Assembly (NCBI GenBank): GCA_003447595.1
Contig: DLYT01000027.1
Coordinates: forward strand, 8,025-17,390
Length of the DNA: 9,366 nucleotides
DNA from: Porphyromonadaceae bacterium
GTDB lineage: Bacteria > Bacteroidota > Bacteroidia > Bacteroidales > CAMTPD01
Direction: 5' to 3'
The notes under the pieces are model-generated. The model ran no database searches and was not told the origin of the DNA. It saw only the letters and a program-made list of their open reading frames with translations. Numbering within the stretch: position 1 is the stretch's first letter; each line of letters opens with the position of its first letter. Made by a program: the position numbers and the translations under genes. Below are positions 1 to 5,972 of the stretch, in pieces.

Positions 1-401
1 TAGTTTTTATCTACAATATGGTAACCATTGCGCGAATAGTAATTCACACGGCGAGTAGTCATTTCGTCGGTTGTTGGTTCTACTTCCAAGATTCGTGTAC
101 CATCTAGGTGAGCTGCAATGTAATCCAATACTTGCTGTCCGATCTTCATATTACGCATCTCAGGGAAAACAGCCAGATGCTCCAAGTAATAGAAGCCACC
201 CATATCCCAATAGATAAAGAATCCGCAAAGAGTATCGTTAGCTTCGATTGCATTCAGATACATAGTATCAGCCTTTTCTATAAGCAGACGTAGTTGATTC
301 AAATCACGACGTTCTTCCTGAGGAAATGCTGCAACATATAAGTCGATAATTTGATCCAATCGAGAGTCTTGCTTATCGGTAATACGATTTAATTCGATCA
401 T
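1..401 (-). CDS. GNAT-family N-acetyltransferase (C-terminus outside window)
   Basis: Reading from an ATG at 399-401 (start MIELNRITDKQDSRLDQ) gives at least 133 residues with no stop before the window edge. The order of elements fits a GNAT fold: an N-terminal helix with AFPQEERR (about residues 25-32, common in Bacteroidota GNATs), a central YYLEHLAVFPEMRN strand/loop (about 71-84), the acetyl-CoA loop RNMKIG, and NYYSRNGYHI near the end, which matches the family's usual xFYxRxGF segment. GNAT enzymes move acetyl from acetyl-CoA to an amine; the substrate cannot be read here. The pyrophosphate loop is atypical: the usual R-G-x-G-x-G is R-N-M-K-I-G, with only the last glycine kept. The gene lies 87 nt downstream of the Crp/Fnr regulator on the same strand and could be co-transcribed or have its own promoter in that gap. 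Family is fairly sure, substrate unknown. Confidence 0.85.
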   Translation of the reverse strand, partial: MIELNRITDKQDSRLDQIIDLYVAAFPQEERRDLNQLRLLIEKADTMYLNAIEANDTLCGFFIYWDMGGFYYLEHLAVFPEMRNMKIGQQVLDYIAAHLDGTRILEVEPTTDEMTTRRVNYYSRNGYHIVDKN

Positions 402-460
402 AATTGAGTTGTTTTAATGTTTCACTCCTGCAAATGTGGAGTTATTTTCTCAATCCTCTC

Positions 461-474
461 TTTACATATGTAAA
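461..474. promoter_or_regulatory. 14-bp perfect palindrome upstream of the GNAT gene
   Basis: TTTACATATGTAAA is a perfect uninterrupted 14-bp dyad in the 87-nt gap between the regulator stop (489) and the GNAT start (401). On the minus strand it follows a run of seven T, and a smaller dyad (ACTCC-N9-GGAGT, 424-442) follows further down. A contiguous AT-rich dyad here could be an operator for the GNAT gene. It is a poor intrinsic terminator because the stem is AT-only at its base and the T run precedes it on the transcribed strand. The palindrome is seen; its function is inferred. Confidence 0.35.
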
Positions 475-488
475 AAAACAACAGAATC

Positions 489-1055
489 TTATTGAATTCC
501 TGCCCGAATGCGACTAAGCGAGACCTGTGAAATCCCCAGATAGGAAGCAATGTGTCGAAGCGGTACTTTCCGAAGCAATTCGGGTTCATCGGCAACAAAG
601 AAATGGTAACGTTCTGCCGCACTCATAAAATTGCGGCGCATAAAATGCAACTCCATACGGTGAATGATATGATCGGCCATACGACGCCCCCAATTACATA
701 ACTCCAAATTCGTTTCGAACAGGTGATTAAGCAGGGCAACGGGAATACGCAACAGTTCCGCATCTTCGAGCAATTCGATATTCTCATAACCTTCGCGCGT
801 AAAGAGATAAGCATTCATCGACAAGAGAGTCATTCCAATCGAAGCAAACCATAAGGTAGAATCCTTTCCTTTCTGAATAACGTATCCGCGTGCCAACCCT
901 TTTACAATAAAGTAAGCGTATTTACCTCCTTGATGTTCGGTAATAACCAATTCGCCTTTTTTCATCGAGACTACTTCTGCATGGCTTAAGAGAATATCAA
1001 TAGAGGCGTCGGAGAGGGGATATATAGCACGTAAAGCTTGGACAAATTCATTCAT
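489..1055 (-). CDS. Crp/Fnr-family transcriptional regulator
   Basis: The protein is 188 residues from the chosen ATG (MNEFVQALRAIYPLSD); an in-frame ATG at 1068-1070 would add MILYI. I prefer the inner start because homologues usually begin just before such a helix and because a possible -7 element (1076-1083) would leave almost no leader for the outer one. A cyclic-nucleotide-binding-like beta roll covers roughly residues 15-110 (KKGELVITEHQGGKYAYFIVKG... region), followed by a long dimerisation helix (CNWGRRMADHIIHRMELHFM) and a C-terminal helix-turn-helix (VPLRHIASYLGISQVSLSRIR) that runs almost to the end. No N-terminal cysteine cluster is present, so it is not an oxygen-sensing Fe-S FNR. 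The ligand is unknown. It is divergent from an EamA permease, and the gap holds a dyad with Crp-type spacing, so control of the permease and of itself is a natural guess. Confidence 0.9.
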   Translation of the reverse strand: MNEFVQALRAIYPLSDASIDILLSHAEVVSMKKGELVITEHQGGKYAYFIVKGLARGYVIQKGKDSTLWFASIGMTLLSMNAYLFTREGYENIELLEDAELLRIPVALLNHLFETNLELCNWGRRMADHIIHRMELHFMRRNFMSAAERYHFFVADEPELLRKVPLRHIASYLGISQVSLSRIRAGIQ

Positions 1056-1075
1056 AATATACAATATCATGCCGG

Positions 1076-1083
1076 TAAAGATA
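1076..1083 (-). promoter_or_regulatory. possible -7 element for the Crp/Fnr gene
   Basis: On the minus strand this reads TATCTTTA, one mismatch from the Bacteroidota -7 consensus TAnnTTTG. No good -33 TTTG lies at the usual 19-21 nt spacing, so support is weak. It overlaps the left half of the dyad at 1081-1098, which would fit autoregulation. Transcription from it would start near 1069 and favour the ATG at 1055. Confidence 0.25.
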
Positions 1084-1098
1084 ATGAAATGGCATTAT
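1081..1098. promoter_or_regulatory. candidate Crp/Fnr-type operator (ATAATG-N6-CATTAT)
   Basis: A perfect 6-bp inverted repeat separated by 6 bp sits in the divergent gap between the Crp/Fnr gene and the EamA permease. The N6 centre and half-site spacing are the geometry seen for Crp-family sites such as TGTGA-N6-TCACA, although the half-site sequence differs. Its place between the regulator and its divergent neighbour makes it the best operator candidate in the window. The repeat is seen in the sequence; binding is inferred. Confidence 0.45.
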
Positions 1099-1160
1099 TT
1101 ATACCTCGTCGCAAGCTAACTTAATCCCGCATTCATGGTTATTATAAAAAAGAATTACCT

Positions 1161-2069
1161 ATGATAACCGACGATAAGAAACAGCTTTTGATGGCAAACC
1201 TAGCAGTCTTCTTTGCTGAAATGTTTAACGGGCTTAATATCAATGCTCAAAAGTATCTGCTTCCCGAATGGTGCAGCAGTTATACGATGTTCTTTCTACG
1301 TTGCGCATTTGCCGCAGTAGCATTCTGGATTGTATCTCTATTTATCAAGAAAGAAGCAACCACTCCAAGAGATCGTTTGCACATGATCTTAATAGGGGCG
1401 ATAGTCTTGTCGGGATATATCTTCTTCTATCTTATTGGGGTAGAATACTCATCGCCCATAGACAGCTCTTTAATCTTTACAACCATGCCGGTACTGGTAC
1501 TGATCCTTTCCTTCTTTGTGTTTAAGGAGCACATATCAGGCAATAAGCTCGTTGGTATATTCATGGGGATAGGAGGAGCCGTTTGGATTGTAATGAAAGA
1601 AGACCTCGTAGCAACTCGATCCGAATCAATAATAGGAAATATCTTTTGTTTCGTTAGTGCACTATGCTATGCCGTGTATTTGATACGCAACAAGCGATAT
1701 ACCCAAAAGTATTCATCCATTACGATGCTCAAATGGATCTTTCTGGGAGCATTCTTAGTAAGTAGTGTCGTTGTTGGTATAAAGGGATTCGAGTCGAAGA
1801 TCTTTACAGAGACACAAAACCTACTTCCTTTAGCAGTCTTAATCTTCGTTTTAATCTTTCCTACATTCCTTACTTATCTACTTTTGGCCTATGGTTTGAA
1901 GAAATTATCAACTACAGCCGTAGCAATGTATGATTATGAAGTACCAATTATTGCATCAAGTATTGCTTTATTCCTTGGGCAGGCAAAATTTGAGTGGTAT
2001 CAACTTTTAGCGTCAATGTTAATATTTACAGGTGTTTACATTGTTTCGCGTGAGACAAATAAAAAATAA
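1161..2069 (+). CDS. EamA/DMT-superfamily permease
   Basis: The 302-residue protein is almost wholly hydrophobic and shows the drug/metabolite transporter pattern of about ten membrane helices in two EamA halves. The first half includes FFLRCAFAAVAFWIVSLFI, the YIFFYLIGVEYSSPIDSSLI loop-helix and MPVLVLILSFFVFKEHISG (about residues 43-128, the last being the typical 'FLKE' end of a half). The second begins near GNIFCFVSALCYAVYLIRNK and ends with YEVPIIASSIALFLGQ...YQLLASMLIFTGVYIVSRE, which is the classic EamA ending. Such proteins export amino acids, metabolites or drugs across the inner membrane; the substrate cannot be told here. The ATG at 1161 is the first in frame after a stop-rich AT stretch and precedes a short charged N-terminus (TDDKKQ) and then the first helix. 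It is divergent from a Crp/Fnr gene and probably under its control. Confidence 0.92.
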   Translation: MITDDKKQLLMANLAVFFAEMFNGLNINAQKYLLPEWCSSYTMFFLRCAFAAVAFWIVSLFIKKEATTPRDRLHMILIGAIVLSGYIFFYLIGVEYSSPIDSSLIFTTMPVLVLILSFFVFKEHISGNKLVGIFMGIGGAVWIVMKEDLVATRSESIIGNIFCFVSALCYAVYLIRNKRYTQKYSSITMLKWIFLGAFLVSSVVVGIKGFESKIFTETQNLLPLAVLIFVLIFPTFLTYLLLAYGLKKLSTTAVAMYDYEVPIIASSIALFLGQAKFEWYQLLASMLIFTGVYIVSRETNKK

Positions 2070-2092
2070 TTTACAAATTAAATCATAAAAGC

Positions 2093-2123
2093 TTTGTAGG
2101 TTTAAAATATTGCCTTATATTTG
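2093..2123 (+). promoter_or_regulatory. Bacteroidota promoter of the tRNA-Trp gene
   Basis: TTTG at 2093-2096 and TATATTTG at 2116-2123 match the -33 (TTTG) and -7 (TAnnTTTG) elements of the primary sigma factor of Bacteroidota exactly, with a 19-nt spacer in the known range. Transcription should begin around 2129-2131, about ten bases before the mature tRNA. It lies just after the permease stop codon, so the tRNA is its own transcription unit. Confidence 0.85.
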
Positions 2124-2140
2124 CAGTGTCCAAATGAGAT

Positions 2141-2213
2141 ACGGGTTTAGCTCAGTTGGTAGAGCATCGGTCTCCAAAACCGAGTGTCGGGAGTTCGAGT
2201 CTCTCAACCCGTG
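2141..2213 (+). tRNA. tRNA-Trp (anticodon CCA)
   Basis: A complete cloverleaf folds by eye. The acceptor ACGGGTT (2141-2147) pairs with AACCCGT (2206-2212), followed by discriminator G2213. The D arm is GCTC-AGTTGGTA-GAGC. The anticodon stem TCGGT/ACCGA is perfect and encloses the loop CTCCAAA with anticodon CCA. The variable loop is GTGTC, and the T arm is GGGAG-TTCGAGT-CTCTC with one G-U pair. The 3' CCA is not encoded (CAA follows) and must be added by the CCA-adding enzyme. It supplies tryptophanyl-tRNA for UGG codons. Its own promoter and terminator flank it. In Bacteroides-type genomes tRNA-Trp usually lies between tuf and secE, so this copy is either extra or relocated. Confidence 0.97.
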
Positions 2214-2214
2214 C

Positions 2215-2247
2215 AAAAAGCAGCATCGAAAGTGCTGCTTTTTTTGT
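2215..2247 (+). terminator. intrinsic terminator after tRNA-Trp
   Basis: AAAAAGCAGCA (2215-2225) pairs perfectly with TGCTGCTTTTT (2233-2243) around a 7-nt loop, and the T run continues to 2245. It starts two bases after the tRNA's last base and fits a classic rho-independent terminator; the A/T flanks would also let it act on the other strand. Confidence 0.9.
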
Positions 2248-2550
2248 TTTACTATTCTTCGAAACCACCTATACATGCAGTACTTCAAAGAAAAGATTAC
2301 CCAAGCCTTTCCTTTTCTTCTGCTTATTCTTGAAGTAATAGAATACATTATCTATACGCAAAACACACCGTTTACCTTCTCTTTATCAGTGTGTATACCA
2401 TTATTCCAGAGCACTCAAAATAATATAAATTTAAGACAACCACTTTTTAAATAAATGATAAGTTTATCTATTTATATAATCCTTTTACATTCTTCCATTG
2501 TTATATAAGCGATATCTCTAACACTTAAGACAGTTCTTAATTTATTTCTT
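2248..2550. other. about 300 bp AT-rich intergenic stretch, no convincing gene
   Basis: Between the tRNA terminator and the epimerase start I see no gene I can support. An open frame from an ATG at 2275 to 2454 encodes 59 residues with a hydrophobic patch (FPFLLLILEVIEYIIY) but no recognisable family, no promoter match and AT-biased codons. The stretch should hold the promoter and leader of the epimerase-glycosyltransferase operon, yet no good TAnnTTTG element was found. An imperfect AT-rich inverted repeat lies at 2451-2475. Confidence 0.5.
2451..2475. repeat. AT-rich imperfect inverted repeat
   Basis: ATAAATGATAA (2451-2461) and TTATCTATTTAT (2464-2475) are inverted copies with one bulged base, around a 2-nt centre. 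It lies about 75 bp before the epimerase start. With this base composition it could be chance; if real it could be an operator or a site of promoter melting. Confidence 0.25.
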
Positions 2551-3525
2551 ATGAAAATTCTTATTACGGGAGTAGCCGGATTTATCGGATTCAGTGTAGC
2601 GAAAAGATGCCTAGAAGAAGGTTTTGAAATCGTTGGTATAGACAATCTGTCAAACTATTACGATGTAAACTTAAAGATTGCACGACTCAACGAGCTTGAG
2701 AAATTCAACAAAAGCGAAAGTAAACCATTTACATTCGAATTACTGGATATAGAAAACCGAGAAAGGGTAGATGCTCTATTTGCAAAAGAGAAGTTCGATT
2801 TGGTTTGTAACTTTGCCGGACAAGCCGGTGTGCGCTATAGCATCGAGAATCCACAAGCATACATCTCCACAAACATACAAGGCTTCTTTAATATCCTCGA
2901 CGCAACAACCAAGAGTAATATCAAACGCTTTATTTACGCAAGCAGCTCGAGTGTGTACGGAGCCAACAAAGACATTCCTTATAGAGAAACTGACAAATCG
3001 GAACGTCCGGTAAGTCTTTATGCCGCGACCAAGAAGGCAAACGAACTCTTTGCATACAGCTATTCGTCTATTTACAACATCACTACGATCGGACTTCGCT
3101 TCTTTACCGTATACGGTCCGTGGGGACGTCCCGATATGTCGCCTTTTTTGTTTACCTCAGCTATAAAAGAAGGGCGAGAGATAAAGGTATTTAATCACGG
3201 CGAAATGCTTAGGGATTTTACTTACATCGACGATATCGTGGGAGCCGTATTCTCTATTATCAATGGAAGCAACGACTCTGTCAGTGAAGTTTATAACGTA
3301 GGCAATTCCTCACCGATTCGCCTCAATGATTTCATTACTACACTAGAGCGAAACATTGGCAAGCAGGCAATACGTCACAACATGCCTATGCAATCGGGCG
3401 ATGTATTAGCTACTTGGGCCGATACAACTAAGCTTAAACGAGATTACGATTTTCAACCCGAAACATCATTGAATGATGGGATTAAAAAGTATCTTGCATG
3501 GTATAATGAATACTATATCAAATGA
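2551..3525 (+). CDS. NAD-dependent epimerase, UDP-glucuronate 4-epimerase-like
   Basis: The 324-residue protein is an extended short-chain dehydrogenase/reductase. It has the Rossmann motif G7-V-A-G10-F-I-G13, an acidic residue after strand 2 (D31) for NAD ribose, the serine run at 131-134 (SSSSVYG), and the catalytic pair Y157-x3-K161 (SLYAATKKANE). GLRFFTVYGPWGRPDM (181-196) and MPMQSGDVLATWADT (278-292) are typical of the CapI/UDP-glucuronate 4-epimerase branch rather than of GalE, so the likely reaction is UDP-glucuronate to UDP-galacturonate through a 4-keto intermediate in the cytoplasm. Length is near the family norm of about 320-350. It shares an ATGA overlap with the next gene, a membrane GT-C glycosyltransferase, so its product probably feeds that enzyme directly or through a polyprenyl-phosphate sugar. 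A related NDP-sugar specificity cannot be excluded. Confidence 0.9.
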   Translation: MKILITGVAGFIGFSVAKRCLEEGFEIVGIDNLSNYYDVNLKIARLNELEKFNKSESKPFTFELLDIENRERVDALFAKEKFDLVCNFAGQAGVRYSIENPQAYISTNIQGFFNILDATTKSNIKRFIYASSSSVYGANKDIPYRETDKSERPVSLYAATKKANELFAYSYSSIYNITTIGLRFFTVYGPWGRPDMSPFLFTSAIKEGREIKVFNHGEMLRDFTYIDDIVGAVFSIINGSNDSVSEVYNVGNSSPIRLNDFITTLERNIGKQAIRHNMPMQSGDVLATWADTTKLKRDYDFQPETSLNDGIKKYLAWYNEYYIK

Positions 3526-5111
3526 ATAAAACAAATACATTCTCTATAGAAAACAGGAACATTCGTTATTTCTTATACTTTATCCTGTTGCTACCTATCT
3601 ATTTCTTTCGCGACTTTACCCCCGACAATGAGCTGCGATACCTCAGCATCGTCGACGAAGCGCTACGCAACAACACCTGGGTAACCTTTTATAATCACGG
3701 AGAAGTCTATGCAGACAAGCCGCCACTTTACTTTTGGCTGATGATGATTCTCCGAAATATCTTTGGCGCACACTACATGGCTACATTAGGTTTAATCAGC
3801 CTAATCCCCGCAATACTCACAGTCTACGTCATGGACAACTGGCTGATCAAGTACAACGTAAGCGATCATAAAGACGAAGTTCTCGGCGGACTTATGCTAC
3901 TTACTACGGGATTTTTTCTCGGGGCAGCCTTTGTTATTCGTATGGACATGCTCATGTGTCTCTTCATTGTCTTGTCGTTGTATACCTTCTATAAGATGTA
4001 TGCGGGAGACAAAAGCTCGAAAAACAAGTTACTGTTTGTGCTGTATATCTTTTTGGGCGTATTTACCAAAGGCCCCGTAGGTGTTTTGATGCCACTGCTT
4101 TCGATCGTTGCTTTTCTGGTGTATCAAAAAGAATTTAAGACGTTGCGCACTTACTTCTCCGTAGCTTCAGTATCTGTGCTGATACTGCTATTCGCAAGCT
4201 GGTTTGCCGCAATCTATTTGGAAGGAGGGAGTAGTTATCTCAACAACATCCTGGTAAAACAAACAGTAGGACGTGGTATCAACTCGTTTCATCACGACCA
4301 ACCATTTTACTACTATCTAAAGACCAGTATGTTCACATTTGCGCCTTGGTCAATTCTTTATGTGGTTTCGATCGCGCTCGCTCTTTTCAATAAACGAAAA
4401 TTTACCTCGTTAGAGCTATTCTTCCTATCCATTATAACCACTTCGTTTGCAATGTTTTCGCTGATCAGCTCCAAACTAGATATCTACCTTGTACCTATCT
4501 ATCCGTTTGTCGCTTACTTTGCAGCCATTCAGCTAAAGTACTTGTACAACAACAAGCTGATAATGCTAAGTATCGGTATTCCGGCCGCTTTGTTTATGCT
4601 GGCACTACCGCTATCATTTTTCGCCAAGCCATTGCTTACGTTCGAATACGATAATCTTACGTTTGTTTACATCGCACTTGGCGTATTATTCTTAGGAGGT
4701 TTGCAAGCAATATATTGGTTGAAGGCGAACAAAAGCAGAGCAATCAGATCGGTAAGCGTATCGTTGCTAATCTTTATTTTTGTGGCAAGCTTCAACGTAA
4801 GTCAATTTAATCAATACATCGGCTTCGAAGCCATGGCTACCGAAGCTCAAGGTCATTTCAAGGATAGAACATGTAGCGAATATGCATACTATCGTTTTAG
4901 AGGAGGAGAGAATATGGATGTCTTTCTTAAAACAAGTCTCAAAAGACTTGATAATAAAGCAGAACTCGATTCGTTCTTATTAGAAACGTCGTCATCTGTT
5001 CTTTTTATTCGAAAGAAAGATGCTCTAGAAGATCTTACCTACACGGAAGACAATCGTAAACAGCTCAACTTTATTTCGAAAGGAGATTACTACATTGTAG
5101 TGATTGAATAA
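3522..5111 (+). CDS. ArnT-like GT-C membrane glycosyltransferase (GT83/PMT superfamily)
   Basis: The 529-residue integral membrane protein starts within the stop of the epimerase (ATGA), implying coupled translation. After a first helix (YFLYFILLLPIYFF, about 16-29) comes the first periplasmic loop with PDNELRYLSIVDEAL (D35, E37, R39, Y40) and then ADKPPLYFWL (64-73). These are the two hallmark motifs of the ArnT family (PDExRY and EKPPLxYW). About ten further helices follow, with FTKGPVGVLMPLLS and APWSILYV typical of the family, then a C-terminal soluble domain (about 430-529). ArnT enzymes move a sugar from undecaprenyl phosphate to lipid A or another lipid on the periplasmic side of the inner membrane. 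With a UDP-glucuronate epimerase as partner, galacturonate is a plausible sugar; this is inference. PDNELRY has one residue more than the usual PDETRY. No GT2 polyprenyl-phosphate sugar synthase lies in this window. Confidence 0.88.
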   Translation: MNKTNTFSIENRNIRYFLYFILLLPIYFFRDFTPDNELRYLSIVDEALRNNTWVTFYNHGEVYADKPPLYFWLMMILRNIFGAHYMATLGLISLIPAILTVYVMDNWLIKYNVSDHKDEVLGGLMLLTTGFFLGAAFVIRMDMLMCLFIVLSLYTFYKMYAGDKSSKNKLLFVLYIFLGVFTKGPVGVLMPLLSIVAFLVYQKEFKTLRTYFSVASVSVLILLFASWFAAIYLEGGSSYLNNILVKQTVGRGINSFHHDQPFYYYLKTSMFTFAPWSILYVVSIALALFNKRKFTSLELFFLSIITTSFAMFSLISSKLDIYLVPIYPFVAYFAAIQLKYLYNNKLIMLSIGIPAALFMLALPLSFFAKPLLTFEYDNLTFVYIALGVLFLGGLQAIYWLKANKSRAIRSVSVSLLIFIFVASFNVSQFNQYIGFEAMATEAQGHFKDRTCSEYAYYRFRGGENMDVFLKTSLKRLDNKAELDSFLLETSSSVLFIRKKDALEDLTYTEDNRKQLNFISKGDYYIVVIE

Positions 5112-5135
5112 GCAAGCGTAGCTATTATTTATAAC

Positions 5136-5174
5136 AAATCCGCCTCAGCGTTTTAATACTGCTGAGGCGGATTT
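5136..5174. terminator. bidirectional intrinsic terminator
   Basis: A perfect 14-bp stem, AAATCCGCCTCAGC (5136-5149) with GCTGAGGCGGATTT (5161-5174), encloses an 11-nt loop. It lies between the convergent stops of the ArnT-like gene (5111) and the LAB_N gene (5181). AT-rich sequence on both sides lets it end transcripts in either direction, although the T run is modest. Confidence 0.85.
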
Positions 5175-5180
5175 ATTGTT

Positions 5181-5822
5181 TTACTTCAATTGATCTTCGA
5201 CAGATTCATTTTTCCAAAGAATCATATTCCGAATATATACTACCAATCCGAACGACTGACCAAGCATAAGCACAATATCGAAACGTATAATACCATACGT
5301 AAAGATAATGGAAGCTCCGACCAAGCTGATCAGCCAAAACTTAAACGGCAATACCGAGCGTTGTATTTGGCTCGAGTACCACCACTGATAAATGAAGCGA
5401 AACACAAAAATCAATTGTCCAATGGAGCCGAACAAGATAAGGCTCAACGGTAAATCTGTTTGATTAAATAACTTGTCGTAACTAGCCTGTATATCCGAAC
5501 AAACATACAGCAAAGCCGCTATTGGCATTGCATACGCCAAGAAACGAACCCCGGCATTGAGCTGTTGCCAGTTGTTTTCAATCTTCAGGTTCCAGATATA
5601 AATGTAATACGAAATAAGCTGACCCAACACAATCGCAAAGTCGTTGCGCAGCCAGCCATACATACAAAAAATAAAAGAAGCCAATAAACTAAGCTGCCAA
5701 AACAAGACAGGAGAGAGAACCTTCTTTGCCTTCTCCGAAGCAATCCATTGCACGAGGGTGCGAATAGAGAAGAGCAATTGGGCCGAAAGACCAACCAATA
5801 GGATAAGAATATCTTTTGCCAT
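5181..5822 (-). CDS. membrane protein of two LAB_N (lipid A biosynthesis N-terminal) repeats
   Basis: The 213-residue protein consists of two tandem copies of the LAB_N domain. Residues 15-81 and 136-202 line up without gaps at an offset of exactly 121: Q15/Q136, R21/R142, QW25-26/146-147, S29/S150, P38/P159, FW41-42/162-163, S45/S166, YG55-56/176-177, R59/R180, D61/D182, GQ67-68/188-189, Y75/Y196, N78/N199. Each copy has about three membrane helices, plus one near 92-108 between them, so an inner-membrane protein with a pseudo-twofold build is likely. LAB_N is named from its occurrence at the N-terminus of some lipid-A-disaccharide synthases, but no LpxB glycosyltransferase part is present; the molecular function of free LAB_N proteins is not settled. 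It is convergent with the ArnT-like gene and shares its terminator; in many genomes such proteins neighbour GT-C and GT2 enzymes, which suggests a role in lipid-linked sugar handling. Confidence 0.88.
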   Translation of the reverse strand: MAKDILILLVGLSAQLLFSIRTLVQWIASEKAKKVLSPVLFWQLSLLASFIFCMYGWLRNDFAIVLGQLISYYIYIWNLKIENNWQQLNAGVRFLAYAMPIAALLYVCSDIQASYDKLFNQTDLPLSLILFGSIGQLIFVFRFIYQWWYSSQIQRSVLPFKFWLISLVGASIIFTYGIIRFDIVLMLGQSFGLVVYIRNMILWKNESVEDQLK

Positions 5823-5847
5823 TCGTGAAAAATTTATAGATAGATTA

Positions 5848-5868
5848 AATGCTCAAAGCATGAGCATT
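5848..5868. promoter_or_regulatory. 8-bp perfect inverted repeat in the LAB_N/dgkA divergent gap
   Basis: AATGCTCA (5848-5855) and TGAGCATT (5861-5868) are perfect inverted repeats around a 5-nt centre, 26 nt before the LAB_N start codon. A second, mutually exclusive dyad, ATGCT-CAA-AGCAT (5849-5861), is nested inside it. No T run follows on either strand, so it is not a clear terminator. It could be an operator between two divergent genes or a leader hairpin of the LAB_N mRNA. Confidence 0.4.
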
Positions 5869-5948
5869 ACGTGGATTTGTCGTTGTCACAAACTTGTTCT
5901 TTTAAGGAGTTCTAAATATAGATATTTTATTGTTTCGTTGAATTAATC

Positions 5949-5956
5949 TATTTTTG
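5949..5956 (+). promoter_or_regulatory. -7 promoter element of the dgkA-like gene
   Basis: TATTTTTG matches TAnnTTTG exactly. The -33 region is weaker: TTTA at 5926-5929 lies at a 19-nt spacing. Transcription would begin near 5962, giving a leader of only about ten bases before the ATG at 5973. Confidence 0.55.
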
Positions 5957-5972
5957 AAAAAACAAATCAATA

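Noticed and set aside
461..480. Palindrome plus T run as a terminator of the Crp/Fnr gene
   Set aside because: On the transcribed (minus) strand the T run comes before the palindrome, not after it, and the stem is AT-rich, so intrinsic termination is unlikely.
2110..2348. Open frames on both strands across the tRNA
   Set aside because: They overlap a perfect tRNA cloverleaf and its terminator, so they cannot be real coding sequence.
2275..2454. 59-residue open frame with a hydrophobic patch after the tRNA terminator
   Set aside because: No recognisable family, no promoter match, AT-biased codons and no sign of translation start; the same frame is open through the tRNA, which points to chance.
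5644..5946. 100-residue plus-strand open frame
   Set aside because: It is antisense to the LAB_N gene and has no protein-like hydrophobic or motif pattern.
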